The translations under genes were made by a program, and so were the position numbers. A stretch of 64,000 nucleotides of DNA from Psychroserpens luteolus. Its GTDB lineage: Bacteria > Bacteroidota > Bacteroidia > Flavobacteriales > Flavobacteriaceae. The first letter of the stretch is position 1, and each line of letters opens with the position of its first letter. The stretch spans positions 186,001 to 250,000 of the forward strand of contig NZ_JAHVXI010000005.1 of assembly GCF_021032705.1 (NCBI RefSeq), read 5' to 3'. Below, piece by piece: positions 18,111 through 27,392 of the stretch. The notes beneath the pieces were generated by a model. The model ran no database searches, was not told the origin of the DNA, and worked only from the letters and a program-made list of their open reading frames with translations.

Positions 18111-19226
18111 TTGTTGCTTCTTTTTGACGTACTCTTTTACGTTTTTATTGCTATTGTAGCTATTCAAATTATTTACTACGGATTTATCTTCGGAAAATTT
18201 GCTTCAGTAAAACAAAAAAAGACTTCAGTTAAAAACCAACCTGTTTCAGTCATTATTTGTGCAAAGAATGAAGCTGAAAACCTAAAAACCAATTTACCGT
18301 CAATATTATCTCAAGCATATCCAAGCTTTGAAATAGTTCTCATCAATGATAATTCTTCAGATGATACATTACAAGTGATGCAAGCATTTAGTAAAGATCA
18401 TGAAAACATTAAAATAGTTAATGTAAAACCTATAGAAGTATTTTGGGGAAATAAAAAATACGCATTAACACTAGGCATAAAAGCTGCAAAATACAATACT
18501 CTTTTATTTACTGATGCCGATTGCAGGCCAACATCTAAGCATTGGATTAGCAAAATGAGTGAACGCTTTGATTCCCAAAAAACACTTGTTTTAGGTTATG
18601 GACCTTATCAAAAAATCAAAGGGTCATTACTCAATTTACTTATTAGGTTTGAAACCTTTATGACCGCTGTTCAATATTTTTCTTATGCCTTATTAGGACA
18701 AACATATATGGCAGTTGGCAGAAACCTAGCCTATAGGAAAGAACTGTTTTTTGAAGCCAATGGTTTTATGGATCACATGAAAGTACTGTCTGGCGATGAC
18801 GATTTATTTGTAAATCAGGTAGCAAGCAAAAAAAACACTGCCATTTGTATTGCCAAACAAAGTTTTACAGAATCGATTCCAAAGCATACATTTTCAGAAT
18901 GGTTTCTTCAAAAACGTAGACACGTGAGTACGGCTTCTCATTATAAACTAAAGCATAAAGTGCTTTTAGCCTTATTTTATTGTTCGCAATTTCTATTTTG
19001 GGGCCTTTCCATTATATTATTAATTATACTACATCAATGGCAAATTGTTGTGGGACTCATTTCCTTAAGATTTATTGTTCAATATGCAACACTCTATTCT
19101 GCAGCTGCTAAGCTCAAAGAAAAAGATTTGATCTTATTCATTCCTTTTCTTGAATTATTTCTAATTACTTTTCAATTCTTTATATTTATAAAAAATCTCT
19201 CATCAAAACCTCAACATTGGAAGTAA
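18111..19226 (+). CDS. Membrane-associated family 2 glycosyltransferase
   Basis: 371 residues with an N-terminal helix (about 2-25), a cytosolic GT-A domain and three or so C-terminal helices. Motifs seen: VSVIICAKNEAENLKTNLPSIL, INDNSSDDTL, the nucleotide-sugar DxD as LFTDADC, GDDDLFVNQV (the acceptor or base region) and FLQKRRHVST, a degenerate QxxRW-like site. This is the layout of processive or polyprenyl-linked GT2 enzymes. The start is TTG at 18111 or 18114, as no ATG or GTG lies near. It is coupled to the sigma factor gene downstream. Sugar and acceptor are unknown. Confidence 0.88.
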   Translation: MLLLFDVLFYVFIAIVAIQIIYYGFIFGKFASVKQKKTSVKNQPVSVIICAKNEAENLKTNLPSILSQAYPSFEIVLINDNSSDDTLQVMQAFSKDHENIKIVNVKPIEVFWGNKKYALTLGIKAAKYNTLLFTDADCRPTSKHWISKMSERFDSQKTLVLGYGPYQKIKGSLLNLLIRFETFMTAVQYFSYALLGQTYMAVGRNLAYRKELFFEANGFMDHMKVLSGDDDLFVNQVASKKNTAICIAKQSFTESIPKHTFSEWFLQKRRHVSTASHYKLKHKVLLALFYCSQFLFWGLSIILLIILHQWQIVVGLISLRFIVQYATLYSAAAKLKEKDLILFIPFLELFLITFQFFIFIKNLSSKPQHWK

Positions 19227-19765
19227 AAGACGCGATAGAAAAGGCTAAAGAAAATGATCAAATCGCTTTTAATTTTCTATTAGACACCTTTTGGAACACT
19301 ATTTATGGATTTCAATTGAAGCGTACCGAAAATGAAAACGATGCTGAAGATATTACCATACAAACATTCTCTAAAGCTTTTGATAAAATTCATACGTATA
19401 ATGACAAATATGAATTTAAAACATGGCTTGTAACCATTTCTAAGAACATTCATATCGATTTGGTACGAAAGCAAAAATCTACAATATCTAGTCGATCAAA
19501 CGCTAATGAAGACGATGACTATTATACGATTATTGACGAATCTCCTTCACCTGAAGATAAACTAATAACAGAACAAAATTTAGCAAAGCTACTACGAGAT
19601 ATTAAGAAGCTAAAACCTCATTATCAAGAGGTCATTAATCTGAGATATTTTCAAGAGTTGACCTATAAAGAAATCTCAAAACATTTAGATGAACCTATCA
19701 ACAATGTAAAAGTAAAACTGTTAAGAGCTAAAAAGCTGCTTGCCGAAATTATTAAGAAAAAGTAA
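19217..19765 (+). CDS. Sigma-70 family (ECF-like) RNA polymerase sigma factor
   Basis: 182 residues. Region 2 reads FLLDTFWNTIYGFQLKRTENENDAEDITIQTFSKAF and TWLVTISKNIHIDLVRK; region 4 reads LKPHYQEVINLRYFQELTYKEISKHLDEPINNVKVKLLRAKKLL. The start is TTG at 19217, overlapping the end of the glycosyltransferase gene by ten bases. The stop shares a base with the next ATG. Unlike the sigma factor at 15644, it has no anti-sigma partner beside it. Instead it is coupled to a GT2 enzyme and an Nramp-like transporter. It may be housekeeping in Flavobacteriia rather than stimulus-responsive. That last point is inference. Confidence 0.9.
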   Translation: MEVKDAIEKAKENDQIAFNFLLDTFWNTIYGFQLKRTENENDAEDITIQTFSKAFDKIHTYNDKYEFKTWLVTISKNIHIDLVRKQKSTISSRSNANEDDDYYTIIDESPSPEDKLITEQNLAKLLRDIKKLKPHYQEVINLRYFQELTYKEISKHLDEPINNVKVKLLRAKKLLAEIIKKK

Positions 19766-21021
19766 TGTCTTTCAGTCTTAAAAAAATAGGTCCGGGATTA
19801 TTATTTGCAGGCGCAGCCATTGGTGTCTCCCATCTTGTACAATCTACAAGAGCTGGGGCTGATTTTGGTTTTGGATTGATTTGGGCCCTATTGCTAGTCA
19901 ATATTTTTAAATATCCGTTTTTTCAATTTGGTCCACGCTATGCAATGGCTACAGGAGAGACACTTTTAGATGGTTACAAAAAATTGGGGAAAGGTGTACT
20001 TATAGCCTATTTCATTTTGACTATTGCTACAATGTTCACTATTCAAACTGCTGTAACTATTGTCACAGCTGGTTTAGCTGAATCAATTTTTGGAGATTTT
20101 ATTTCTACGAAAATATGGACCGTTATTATTCTTAGTATTTGCTTTGTTATCTTGATTATTGGTAAATATAGTTTTCTCGATAAACTCATGAAGTTTATCA
20201 TTGTTACACTAACTCTAAGTACCATAGTTGCTGTTTGTTTTGCATTTAAAAATTCTACACAACCAACAGCACTAACGCAAGTGTTTCCAAATGCTATGCA
20301 ATTTGGCTTTCTAATTGCATTTATGGGCTGGATGCCAGCACCTTTAGACATTTCCGTTTGGCATTCACTTTGGGCTATAGAAAAGAAAAAAGAAGACACT
20401 GATTTTAGTGTAAAATCATCACTTTTTGATTTCAACGTTGGTTATTTTGCTACGATTATACTTGGATTAGGCTTTTTGGCCTTAGGCGCCTTGGTCATGT
20501 TTAATAGTGGAGAAAACTTTAGTGGAAAAGCTGATGTGTTTTCAAATCAGCTCATTTCAATGTATACTAAAAGCTTAGGAAATTGGTCTTATCTCATTAT
20601 TGGCATTGCAGCTTTTACGACCATGTTCAGCACAACCCTTACAACACTAGATGCGTCACCAAGAGCTATGGTCAAAACAACTCAACTCTTATTTGGTAAT
20701 CAAATGAAGCGATCTTACTTAGTATGGATTTTAATTTTGATCTCTGGAACCATTCTTATTTTCTTCAAATTCAAATCTGATATGGCGTTGCTAATAACTA
20801 TTGCTACGGTTTTATCATTTATTACTGCTCCTTTATACGCTATTGCGAATTACGTATTAATCTCAAGTCGTCATACACCTAAAGAATGGAGACCATCAAC
20901 AGGTATCCATATTTTAAGCTGGTTAGGGCTTTTATTTTTGGTGGGATTTAGCATTTGGTATATCGCATTAAATAAAGATATGTTTATTCAATTTTATGAT
21001 TGGCTAACTCAATTACTTTAA
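19765..21021 (+). CDS. Nramp-like transporter with altered metal-site motifs
   Basis: 418 residues with about 11 hydrophobic helices. The overall layout (KKIGPGLLFAGAAIGVSH, IWALLLVNIFKYPFFQFGPRYA) is Nramp-like. However, the helix-1 DPGN metal motif is replaced by GVSH (residues 20-23). In helix 6 the usual MPH reads MPA (190-192) followed by PLDISVW. Canonical Nramps take up Mn2+ or Fe2+ through exactly these residues, so the substrate here is uncertain: it could be Mg2+ as in Nramp-related Mg transporters, or something other than a metal. The ATG overlaps the sigma factor stop by one base. Confidence 0.82.
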   Translation: MSFSLKKIGPGLLFAGAAIGVSHLVQSTRAGADFGFGLIWALLLVNIFKYPFFQFGPRYAMATGETLLDGYKKLGKGVLIAYFILTIATMFTIQTAVTIVTAGLAESIFGDFISTKIWTVIILSICFVILIIGKYSFLDKLMKFIIVTLTLSTIVAVCFAFKNSTQPTALTQVFPNAMQFGFLIAFMGWMPAPLDISVWHSLWAIEKKKEDTDFSVKSSLFDFNVGYFATIILGLGFLALGALVMFNSGENFSGKADVFSNQLISMYTKSLGNWSYLIIGIAAFTTMFSTTLTTLDASPRAMVKTTQLLFGNQMKRSYLVWILILISGTILIFFKFKSDMALLITIATVLSFITAPLYAIANYVLISSRHTPKEWRPSTGIHILSWLGLLFLVGFSIWYIALNKDMFIQFYDWLTQLL

Positions 21022-21045
21022 GAGAAAAATTAATAGAATACTTCG

Positions 21046-21053
21046 TATCTTTG
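21046..21053 (+). promoter_or_regulatory. -7 promoter element of lipA-gapA
   Basis: TATCTTTG, exact TAnnTTTG match, 19 bases before the lipA ATG. It implies a short leader and a transcript separate from the transporter gene upstream. Confidence 0.55.
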
Positions 21054-21072
21054 CTGTCTCTAATTAATGTAG

Positions 21073-21951
21073 ATGGATACAAATACCGAATCAAAACCTG
21101 TAGTACCTCGTCAACCAAAACCAAAATGGCTTCGTGTTAAACTTCCTACTGGGAAAAAATATACCGAGTTAAGAGGACTGGTAGATAAATACAAACTCAA
21201 TACAATTTGCACTTCTGGAAGTTGTCCTAATATGGGTGAATGCTGGGGAGAAGGCACTGCCACTTTTATGATCTTAGGAAACGTGTGTACGCGTTCTTGT
21301 GGATTTTGTGGTGTAAAAACTGGTAGACCAGAAACGGTGGATTGGGATGAACCTGAAAAAGTAGCACGCTCAATCAAAATTATGGGTATAAAGCATGCGG
21401 TTTTAACAAGTGTTGATAGAGATGACCTCAAAGATATGGGAAGTATCATGTGGAGTGAAACGGTAAAAGCTGTAAGACGTATGAACCCAGAAACAACGCT
21501 TGAAACACTTATCCCAGATTTCCAAGGTATTGAACAACATATCGACAGAATTATTGACGTTGCTCCCGAAGTCGTATCTCATAATATTGAAACGGTAAGA
21601 CGACTCACAAGAGACGTTCGTATACAGGCAAAATACGATAGAAGCATGTCTGTGCTCAAATATTTAAAACAACAAGGACAACGTCGCACTAAATCTGGCA
21701 TCATGTTAGGTCTAGGAGAGACACGTGAAGAGGTAATTGAAACACTTCACGATTTGAGAGAAAATGACGTAGACGTTGTGACTATTGGACAGTATTTACA
21801 GCCAAGTAAAAAACATTTACCTGTAAAACAATTTATTCAACCAGATCAATTTGACGAATACAAAGACATTGGTTTAAAATTAGGATTTCGTCACGTAGAA
21901 AGTAGTGCCTTAGTTCGATCGTCTTACAAAGCTCAAAAACATATTAATTAA
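21073..21951 (+). CDS. lipA: Lipoyl synthase
   Basis: Radical SAM enzyme that inserts two sulphurs into protein-bound octanoate to make lipoate for 2-oxoacid dehydrogenases and the glycine cleavage system. The auxiliary cluster motif [12 protein letters not shown] near residues 46-57 and the radical SAM motif CTRSCGFC (CxxxCxxC) near 73-80 are intact. [15 protein letters not shown] and the conserved C-terminal SS(A)LVRSSY segment, with the serine that ligates the second cluster, are also seen. The 292 residues are full length. Its stop overlaps the gapA start by one base. Confidence 0.97.
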   Translation: MDTNTESKPVVPRQPKPKWLRVKLPTGKKYTELRGLVDKYKLNTICTSGSCPNMGECWGEGTATFMILGNVCTRSCGFCGVKTGRPETVDWDEPEKVARSIKIMGIKHAVLTSVDRDDLKDMGSIMWSETVKAVRRMNPETTLETLIPDFQGIEQHIDRIIDVAPEVVSHNIETVRRLTRDVRIQAKYDRSMSVLKYLKQQGQRRTKSGIMLGLGETREEVIETLHDLRENDVDVVTIGQYLQPSKKHLPVKQFIQPDQFDEYKDIGLKLGFRHVESSALVRSSYKAQKHIN

Positions 21952-22946
21952 TGATTCGTGTCGCTATTAATGGATTTGGTCGTATTGGCCGTAGAGTGTT
22001 CAGGCTTATTGAAAACAGAGACGATATTAAAGTTGTAGCCATCAATGATCTGGCAGATGCTCGAACACTCAGTCATTTATTAAAATATGATAGCATTCAT
22101 GGGGTTTCTACACATGATATTTCTTATACTCAAGATCACATTACCTTAAATGATAGATCTATCCCACTACTCAACTGTAGTCATCCTAAACTTATTAATT
22201 GGTCTCCTTTTGATGTCGATTTTGTGATTGAATCCACAGGAAAGTTTAAAACGTCTACTGACTTGATGCATCATATTAATAATGGTGCTAAACGAGTAAT
22301 TTTATCTGTTCCTCCTATTGAAGATGACATTAAAACAGTTGTTTTGGGTGTTAATGACAATGAAGTAGATGGTAATGAGCTCATTCTTTCTAATGCTTCC
22401 TGCACGACAAACAATGCCGCACCAATGATTTCTGTAATACATGAGCTTTGTGGTGTAAAGCAAGCTTATATTACAACGGTTCACTCCTACACTACAGATC
22501 AAAGCTTACATGATCAACCGCATAAAGATTTACGCCGAGCAAGAGCCGCTGGACAATCTATTGTTCCCACAACAACTGGAGCCGCTAAAGCGCTAACTAA
22601 GATTTTTCCTGATTTATCCGATGTAATTGGTGGTTGTGGAATTAGAGTTCCTGTGGCAAATGGTTCTTTAACAGATATCACTTTTAACGTTGAAAAAACA
22701 GTGACCATTGAAGACATTAATAAGGCTTTTGAAAATGCATCTAAAACACATCTAAAACATATTCTTCAATACACTGAAGATCCAATTGTATCAATTGATA
22801 TTGTTGGTAATTCGCACTCCTGTATATTTGATGCCCAAATGACTTCTGTTATAGGAAATATGATAAAAATTGTTGGCTGGTATGACAATGAAACTGGGTA
22901 TTCAAGTAGAATTTTAGATTTAATTTGCAATTTATCGATGAAATAG
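21951..22946 (+). CDS. gapA: Glyceraldehyde-3-phosphate dehydrogenase
   Basis: Cytosolic NAD(P)-dependent GAPDH of glycolysis and gluconeogenesis, 331 residues. N-terminal VAINGFGRIGRRVFR gives the dinucleotide-binding loop. The catalytic cysteine is in SNASCTTNNAAP, where the usual second Cys of SCTTNCLAP is Asn. The partner His lies in TTVHSYTTDQ. RRARAAGQSIVPTTTGAAKAL and WYDNETGYSSR are conserved. Asp at the end of the second strand (VVAINDLAD) suggests NAD preference. Flavobacteria often carry several GAPDHs and this may be one of them. It is coupled to lipA, an unusual partnership. Confidence 0.94.
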   Translation: MIRVAINGFGRIGRRVFRLIENRDDIKVVAINDLADARTLSHLLKYDSIHGVSTHDISYTQDHITLNDRSIPLLNCSHPKLINWSPFDVDFVIESTGKFKTSTDLMHHINNGAKRVILSVPPIEDDIKTVVLGVNDNEVDGNELILSNASCTTNNAAPMISVIHELCGVKQAYITTVHSYTTDQSLHDQPHKDLRRARAAGQSIVPTTTGAAKALTKIFPDLSDVIGGCGIRVPVANGSLTDITFNVEKTVTIEDINKAFENASKTHLKHILQYTEDPIVSIDIVGNSHSCIFDAQMTSVIGNMIKIVGWYDNETGYSSRILDLICNLSMK

Positions 22947-22960
22947 TGTCTTTTATCGAA
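22931..22960 (+). promoter_or_regulatory. Candidate tandem operator before a hybrid kinase gene
   Basis: TTTATCGAT (22931-22939) and TTTATCGAA (22952-22960) are direct repeats whose starts are 21 bases apart. They overlap the gapA stop and the expected -33 region of the kinase promoter. Related repeats occur before 29065 and before the paralogous kinase at 45543. Confidence 0.4.
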
Positions 22961-22968
22961 TAAATATT

Positions 22969-22976
22969 TATATTTG
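22969..22976 (+). promoter_or_regulatory. -7 promoter element of the hybrid kinase gene
   Basis: TATATTTG, exact TAnnTTTG match, 21 bases before the ATG at 22998. Confidence 0.5.
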
Positions 22977-22997
22977 TTCAAATGAAAGTGGCCAAAT

Positions 22998-25229
22998 ATG
23001 TCCCAAACTAAGTATTACATAGTTGCTTTTTTAATAAGTTTTTCATGCGCACTATTTGCTCAATCTAATGATATTGAGGATATTGACGTGTTAAAAATGC
23101 GTATTAAAAACACCATTGCTCAATCGGATTTAGATAGAGAACGTGGTGATTATTTTAATGCTAAAGATAATCTTGAAAGTGCATTAGATATTGCTGTTAG
23201 CATAGATGATAAAAAGAGTCAAGGGATTATACACACTAAAATTGGAAAACTTCAATTCACTGTCAACGAATACAACAAAGCATTAGTATCTCTTACTAAA
23301 GCAGCTGGAATACAACGAGAATTAAATGATGATGTCAATCTCGCCATTACATATAGTATTAGAGGTACGCTTCATGCCAGTAAGAAAGAATATAAAGATG
23401 CCTTAGAGTATTTAAAATCTGCCAAAACACTTTTTGAGGAAGAAGATCTGGAAAATAAAATTCCAGAAGTAACTCTTACTCAAGCTAAAATTCATTTAAG
23501 CTTAAAAGATTACAAAACAGCAAAGGCATTATTTGAGAACACGATTGTTTCTGCAAAGAAAAACAATCAAAATACGATTCTCTCCAATGCTTTAATATAC
23601 AATGGAAAAGCATTAGATAAATTAGGAAACAATAAACAAGGTATCGCCCTTGCTGATGAAGGTTTACAAATTGCAAAAGCCGAGAAATCAGTAGAAAATA
23701 TTAATGAGGGTTACCTTACTTTAAGCGCTATATATGAAAATGATAAGAATTTTGAACAAGCGCATGATTACCTTCAAAAACATGTGCAGTTTTCAGATTC
23801 TATCTTAAATATAGAACGTGCAAATCTATCTCCTGAAAAAAGAGCAGAACGCATAAGCACGTACAACGCAGCCGAATTTCAGAAACTAAAAAAGCAAGTC
23901 GAAGATCAAGAATCTGACAGTAATCTAGCTAAGATTACAACTATTTTAAGTATTGCCTTAATTACTATTCTATCGCTATTGACATTGTCCTTATATAAGA
24001 ACAATAACATTAGATTGAAGTCAAACAATATGCTTCAAGAAAAAAATGATGATTTAATTGAAGCCATGAAAAAAGCCGAGCTTGCTTCAAAAACTAAAGC
24101 TAATTTCTTGTCTACCGTAACGCACGAGTTAAGAACTCCACTTTATGCTGTTACAGGTTTAACAAATATGTTGTTAGAGGAAGAACCAAGTGAAAAGCAA
24201 ATTCCGCATTTAAAATCGTTAAAATTCTCAGGAGATTATCTATTGACCTTTATCAATGATATCCTTCAAATTAATAAAATCGAAGCCAATAAAGTAGAGT
24301 TAGACCCTGTATTGTTCAATCTTAAAACTAAGGTTGAAAACGTATGCTCTGCTCTTAATAACTCGGCATTAGATAATAATGTAATCATGCATTATGATTA
24401 CCAAAAAGACTTACCAGAAACGTTCATTGGTGATAACCTTAAAATTTCTCAAATTCTAATAAACCTTATTGGTAACTCCATCAAATTCACAAAAGATGGA
24501 GACATCTGGGTTAGAGTTTATAGTATTGCCAATAAAGGAAACGATTATACCTTACGATTTGAAATCGAAGATAATGGTATTGGTATCTCTAAAGAAAAAC
24601 AAGACAATATGTTTGAGAGCTTCTCCCAAGGCTCAATACAGATCAATAGGAAATATGGTGGAACAGGTTTAGGTCTGTCAATCGTAAAAGGTCTTATTGA
24701 AATATTAAAAGGAAAAATCTACTTAAAAAGTGAACTTGGAAAAGGAACAACATTCTTCTTCGAGATTCCATTAACCTACGCTCCAGAAACTGTTAAAATC
24801 GAAAAAGAAGACTATTCTAAAAACATTAGCAAATTGGACATTAGTAACATTAAGATCTTGATTGTTGAAGACAATAAGATCAACCAAATGATCACAAAAA
24901 AGATTCTTAATAAAATGAATCTAGAATGTGATATCGTAGATAATGGAGAGGCAGCTGTAGAGAAAGTCAAGGAAAACACTTACAATGTGGTCTTGATGGA
25001 CATCCATATGCCTGGCATTAGCGGATTAGAAGCCACTAAAATCATTAGAACTTTTGATAAAGAGTTAACTATTTTTGCCTTAACCGCTGTAACACTAGAG
25101 GATAAAATGCATGAGTTTGACGAAGCAGGGTTTGATGATATTATCTCAAAACCATTCAAGCAAGAAGATTTTGAAAAGAAACTTTATGAAGTGCTTGCAG
25201 CCAATCAAAACACAGCATCTTCGTTCTAA
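22998..25229 (+). CDS. TPR-containing hybrid histidine kinase/response regulator
   Basis: 743 residues. Signal peptide about 1-21, periplasmic tetratricopeptide repeats about 35-290, one membrane helix about 312-332, a short coiled coil, HisKA with the phospho-accepting His376 in STVTHELRTP, an HATPase domain (N box LIGNSIKF, EDNGIGI, GGTGLGLSI) and a C-terminal receiver with Asp668 in VVLMDIHMP and Lys718. There is no output domain, so phosphate must pass to a separate regulator. It has the same architecture as the kinase at 43258-45543. What the TPRs sense is unknown. It meets lpxK tail to tail with a 4-base overlap. Confidence 0.93.
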   Translation: MSQTKYYIVAFLISFSCALFAQSNDIEDIDVLKMRIKNTIAQSDLDRERGDYFNAKDNLESALDIAVSIDDKKSQGIIHTKIGKLQFTVNEYNKALVSLTKAAGIQRELNDDVNLAITYSIRGTLHASKKEYKDALEYLKSAKTLFEEEDLENKIPEVTLTQAKIHLSLKDYKTAKALFENTIVSAKKNNQNTILSNALIYNGKALDKLGNNKQGIALADEGLQIAKAEKSVENINEGYLTLSAIYENDKNFEQAHDYLQKHVQFSDSILNIERANLSPEKRAERISTYNAAEFQKLKKQVEDQESDSNLAKITTILSIALITILSLLTLSLYKNNNIRLKSNNMLQEKNDDLIEAMKKAELASKTKANFLSTVTHELRTPLYAVTGLTNMLLEEEPSEKQIPHLKSLKFSGDYLLTFINDILQINKIEANKVELDPVLFNLKTKVENVCSALNNSALDNNVIMHYDYQKDLPETFIGDNLKISQILINLIGNSIKFTKDGDIWVRVYSIANKGNDYTLRFEIEDNGIGISKEKQDNMFESFSQGSIQINRKYGGTGLGLSIVKGLIEILKGKIYLKSELGKGTTFFFEIPLTYAPETVKIEKEDYSKNISKLDISNIKILIVEDNKINQMITKKILNKMNLECDIVDNGEAAVEKVKENTYNVVLMDIHMPGISGLEATKIIRTFDKELTIFALTAVTLEDKMHEFDEAGFDDIISKPFKQEDFEKKLYEVLAANQNTASSF

Positions 25230-26242
25230 AAAGAGCTTATAAATGATATGATTTCCGTATCAAACGCATCACTTTTATCTATCTGAAAAGTGATAGGCAA
25301 ATAATACAACAGCGAGGTATTAGCATCAAAACTATCTTGAAGCCTCATATAATCCTTTTCGGTTGTTAAAATAACTTCCTTTTGCCTCAATACATCAATT
25401 TCTGAAGTAGAAAACACATGATGATCCTTAAATTTTAAATGCTCAAAATCTATAGATTTAGACCTAAGGTAATCTAATAATGATTTAGGATTTGCTATTC
25501 CTGTTACTAATGTAATAGTCTTTCCTATTAAATGTTGAAGCGGAAAACGATCCGACCCGTTATAAATATATTCTGAATAAGATATCGCACTAAAATAAAC
25601 GCTCTGATGCGGTAATGGTCTTAACTGCTGCGTGATATGTTCTTTTTCCGAAGATGATAACGACGTAGGGCATTTGGTCACCACAATACAATCGGCACGT
25701 TTCGCTCCGGCTCTAGGCTCTCTTAAATTACCCGTTGGCAACACAATGTCATTACTATATAAATCACCATAGGCTGTCAACAAAACATAAAAACCTGCCT
25801 TCACTTTGCGATGTTGAAAAGCATCATCCAATACAATTACTTCAGGTGACTTCATCAATTGTAAAGTCTCAATCCCATGCTGTCTATTTTCATCAACAGC
25901 AACAGACACATGGCCTTTAAATTTATTATAAAACTGAAAAGGCTCATCGCCTATAGTCTCGGCGGAGGCATGTTCATCTGCTAGAACAAACCCTTTAGTT
26001 TTACGCCCATAACCTCTGCTTAAAATGGCTAATTGATATTGCTTTTCTTTTAGTAAACCAATAATATATTCTGTTGTTGGTGTTTTTCCCGTACCTCCGG
26101 TACTTAAATTACCTACACAAATTACAGGGATATCATAAGATTTTGAAGAGAACCAGCCTAAATCATAAAACTTGTTTCGTAACCAAGTCACCAAATAATA
26201 AATAGGAATAAAAGGAAAAAGTATTTTTCTGAGTAGCTTCAT
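25226..26242 (-). CDS. lpxK: Tetraacyldisaccharide 4'-kinase
   Basis: Inner-membrane enzyme that phosphorylates lipid A disaccharide at the 4' position. The N-terminal membrane-associated helix (LRKILFPFIPIYYLVTWLRNK) is followed by the Walker A loop VGNLSTGGTGKTP at about residues 42-54, the SRGYGR segment and VLDDAFQHRKV. The 338 residues are typical for Bacteroidota LpxK. It is a single gene, divergent from the Nif3-like gene, and shares four bases with the convergent kinase gene. Confidence 0.95.
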   Translation of the reverse strand: MKLLRKILFPFIPIYYLVTWLRNKFYDLGWFSSKSYDIPVICVGNLSTGGTGKTPTTEYIIGLLKEKQYQLAILSRGYGRKTKGFVLADEHASAETIGDEPFQFYNKFKGHVSVAVDENRQHGIETLQLMKSPEVIVLDDAFQHRKVKAGFYVLLTAYGDLYSNDIVLPTGNLREPRAGAKRADCIVVTKCPTSLSSSEKEHITQQLRPLPHQSVYFSAISYSEYIYNGSDRFPLQHLIGKTITLVTGIANPKSLLDYLRSKSIDFEHLKFKDHHVFSTSEIDVLRQKEVILTTEKDYMRLQDSFDANTSLLYYLPITFQIDKSDAFDTEIISFISSF

Positions 26243-26261
26243 TAGAACGAAGTTAATATTT

Positions 26262-26269
26262 TATATTTG
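26262..26269 (+). promoter_or_regulatory. -7 promoter element of the Nif3-like gene
   Basis: TATATTTG, exact TAnnTTTG match, 26 bases before the ATG at 26296 in the short divergent spacer from lpxK. Confidence 0.5.
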
Positions 26270-26295
26270 TTTTTAAACTTAACACCATAAATAAT

Positions 26296-27390
26296 ATGAT
26301 TGTTCAAGATGTGATAACCTATCTAGAAAATTTGGCGCCTTTAGCTTATGCAGAAGATTTTGATAATGTCGGACTCTTAGTAGGCAATAAAAAAGCTAAA
26401 GTCTCAGGAGTTTTGGTCACCTTAGATACCTTAGAAGCTGTTGTAGATGAAGCTGTTGAAAACAATTGTAATCTTATTGTGAGCTTTCACCCTATTATTT
26501 TTAAAGGTTTGAAATCACTTACCGGAAAAACCTATGTAGAACGAACAGTCTTAAAAGCCATTAAACATGATATCGCAATTTATGCCATCCATACAGCTCT
26601 AGATAACGCTCTCAAAGGCGTTAACGATATTATTTGTAATACACTTGGATTAGAGAACAAGCAAATATTAATTCCGCAAAAAGGGACCATTAAAAAATTG
26701 ACGACCTATGCTCCCCTCGGAAATGCAAATGCTTTAAGAGCTCAACTATTTAAAGCAGGTGCTGGAAATATTGGTAATTATGACAACTGTAGTTTTAATG
26801 CACAAGGCATAGGAACATATCGAGGAAATGAAGCTTCAAATCCTACATTAGGAAAAAAAGGTGAATTACATCAAGAAGAAGAAATTCAAATTTCAGTAAC
26901 ATTTAATAAACACATAGAATCAAAGCTACTACAGACACTATTTGAACAGCATCCTTATGAAGAGGTTGCCTTTGAAGTCACTACTCTCGATAATTATGAC
27001 CAAAATATTGGTATGGGAATGGTTGGAGAACTCAAAAATGCACAAACGACAACATCGTTTTTTGAATTTCTAAAAGAAAAAATGAAGGTGTCCTGTATTA
27101 GGCATTCTCAAATTACAAAAGATACAGTTAAAAAAATTGCTGTTTTAGGTGGCTCAGGAAGCTTTGCCATCTCTGCTGCTAAACGTGCTGGAGCAGACAT
27201 TTTGATTACGGCCGACCTAAAATACCATGATTTCTTTTCGGCCGAAGGTGACATTATTTTGGCAGATATTGGACATTATGAGAGTGAACAGTTCACAAAA
27301 AACTTTTTAGTAGACTATCTCTCAAAAAAAATCACTAATTTTGCAGTCGTTTTATCAACGACGAATACAAATCCGGTAAAGTATTTATAA
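26296..27390 (+). CDS. Nif3-like dinuclear metal centre hexameric protein
   Basis: 364-residue member of the NIF3/YbgI/YqfO family. Metal-ligand segments are present: FHPIIFKGLKSL, AIHTALDNALKGVND and, near the C-terminus, DIGHYESEQ. Between them lies the ~130-residue PII-like insert (KKLTTYAPLGNANALRAQLF to EVAFEVTTLDN) typical of the long YqfO-type members. Members are sometimes annotated as GTP cyclohydrolase I type 2, but the true reaction is unproven. It is followed two bases later by the coiled-coil COG1579 gene, a pairing conserved in many bacteria. Confidence 0.92.
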   Translation: MIVQDVITYLENLAPLAYAEDFDNVGLLVGNKKAKVSGVLVTLDTLEAVVDEAVENNCNLIVSFHPIIFKGLKSLTGKTYVERTVLKAIKHDIAIYAIHTALDNALKGVNDIICNTLGLENKQILIPQKGTIKKLTTYAPLGNANALRAQLFKAGAGNIGNYDNCSFNAQGIGTYRGNEASNPTLGKKGELHQEEEIQISVTFNKHIESKLLQTLFEQHPYEEVAFEVTTLDNYDQNIGMGMVGELKNAQTTTSFFEFLKEKMKVSCIRHSQITKDTVKKIAVLGGSGSFAISAAKRAGADILITADLKYHDFFSAEGDIILADIGHYESEQFTKNFLVDYLSKKITNFAVVLSTTNTNPVKYL

Positions 27391-27392
27391 TT

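Noticed and set aside
21951-22946. Loss of GAPDH activity because SCTTNC is SCTTNN
   Set aside because: The catalytic Cys is the first one and is present with its His; the second Cys is not essential.
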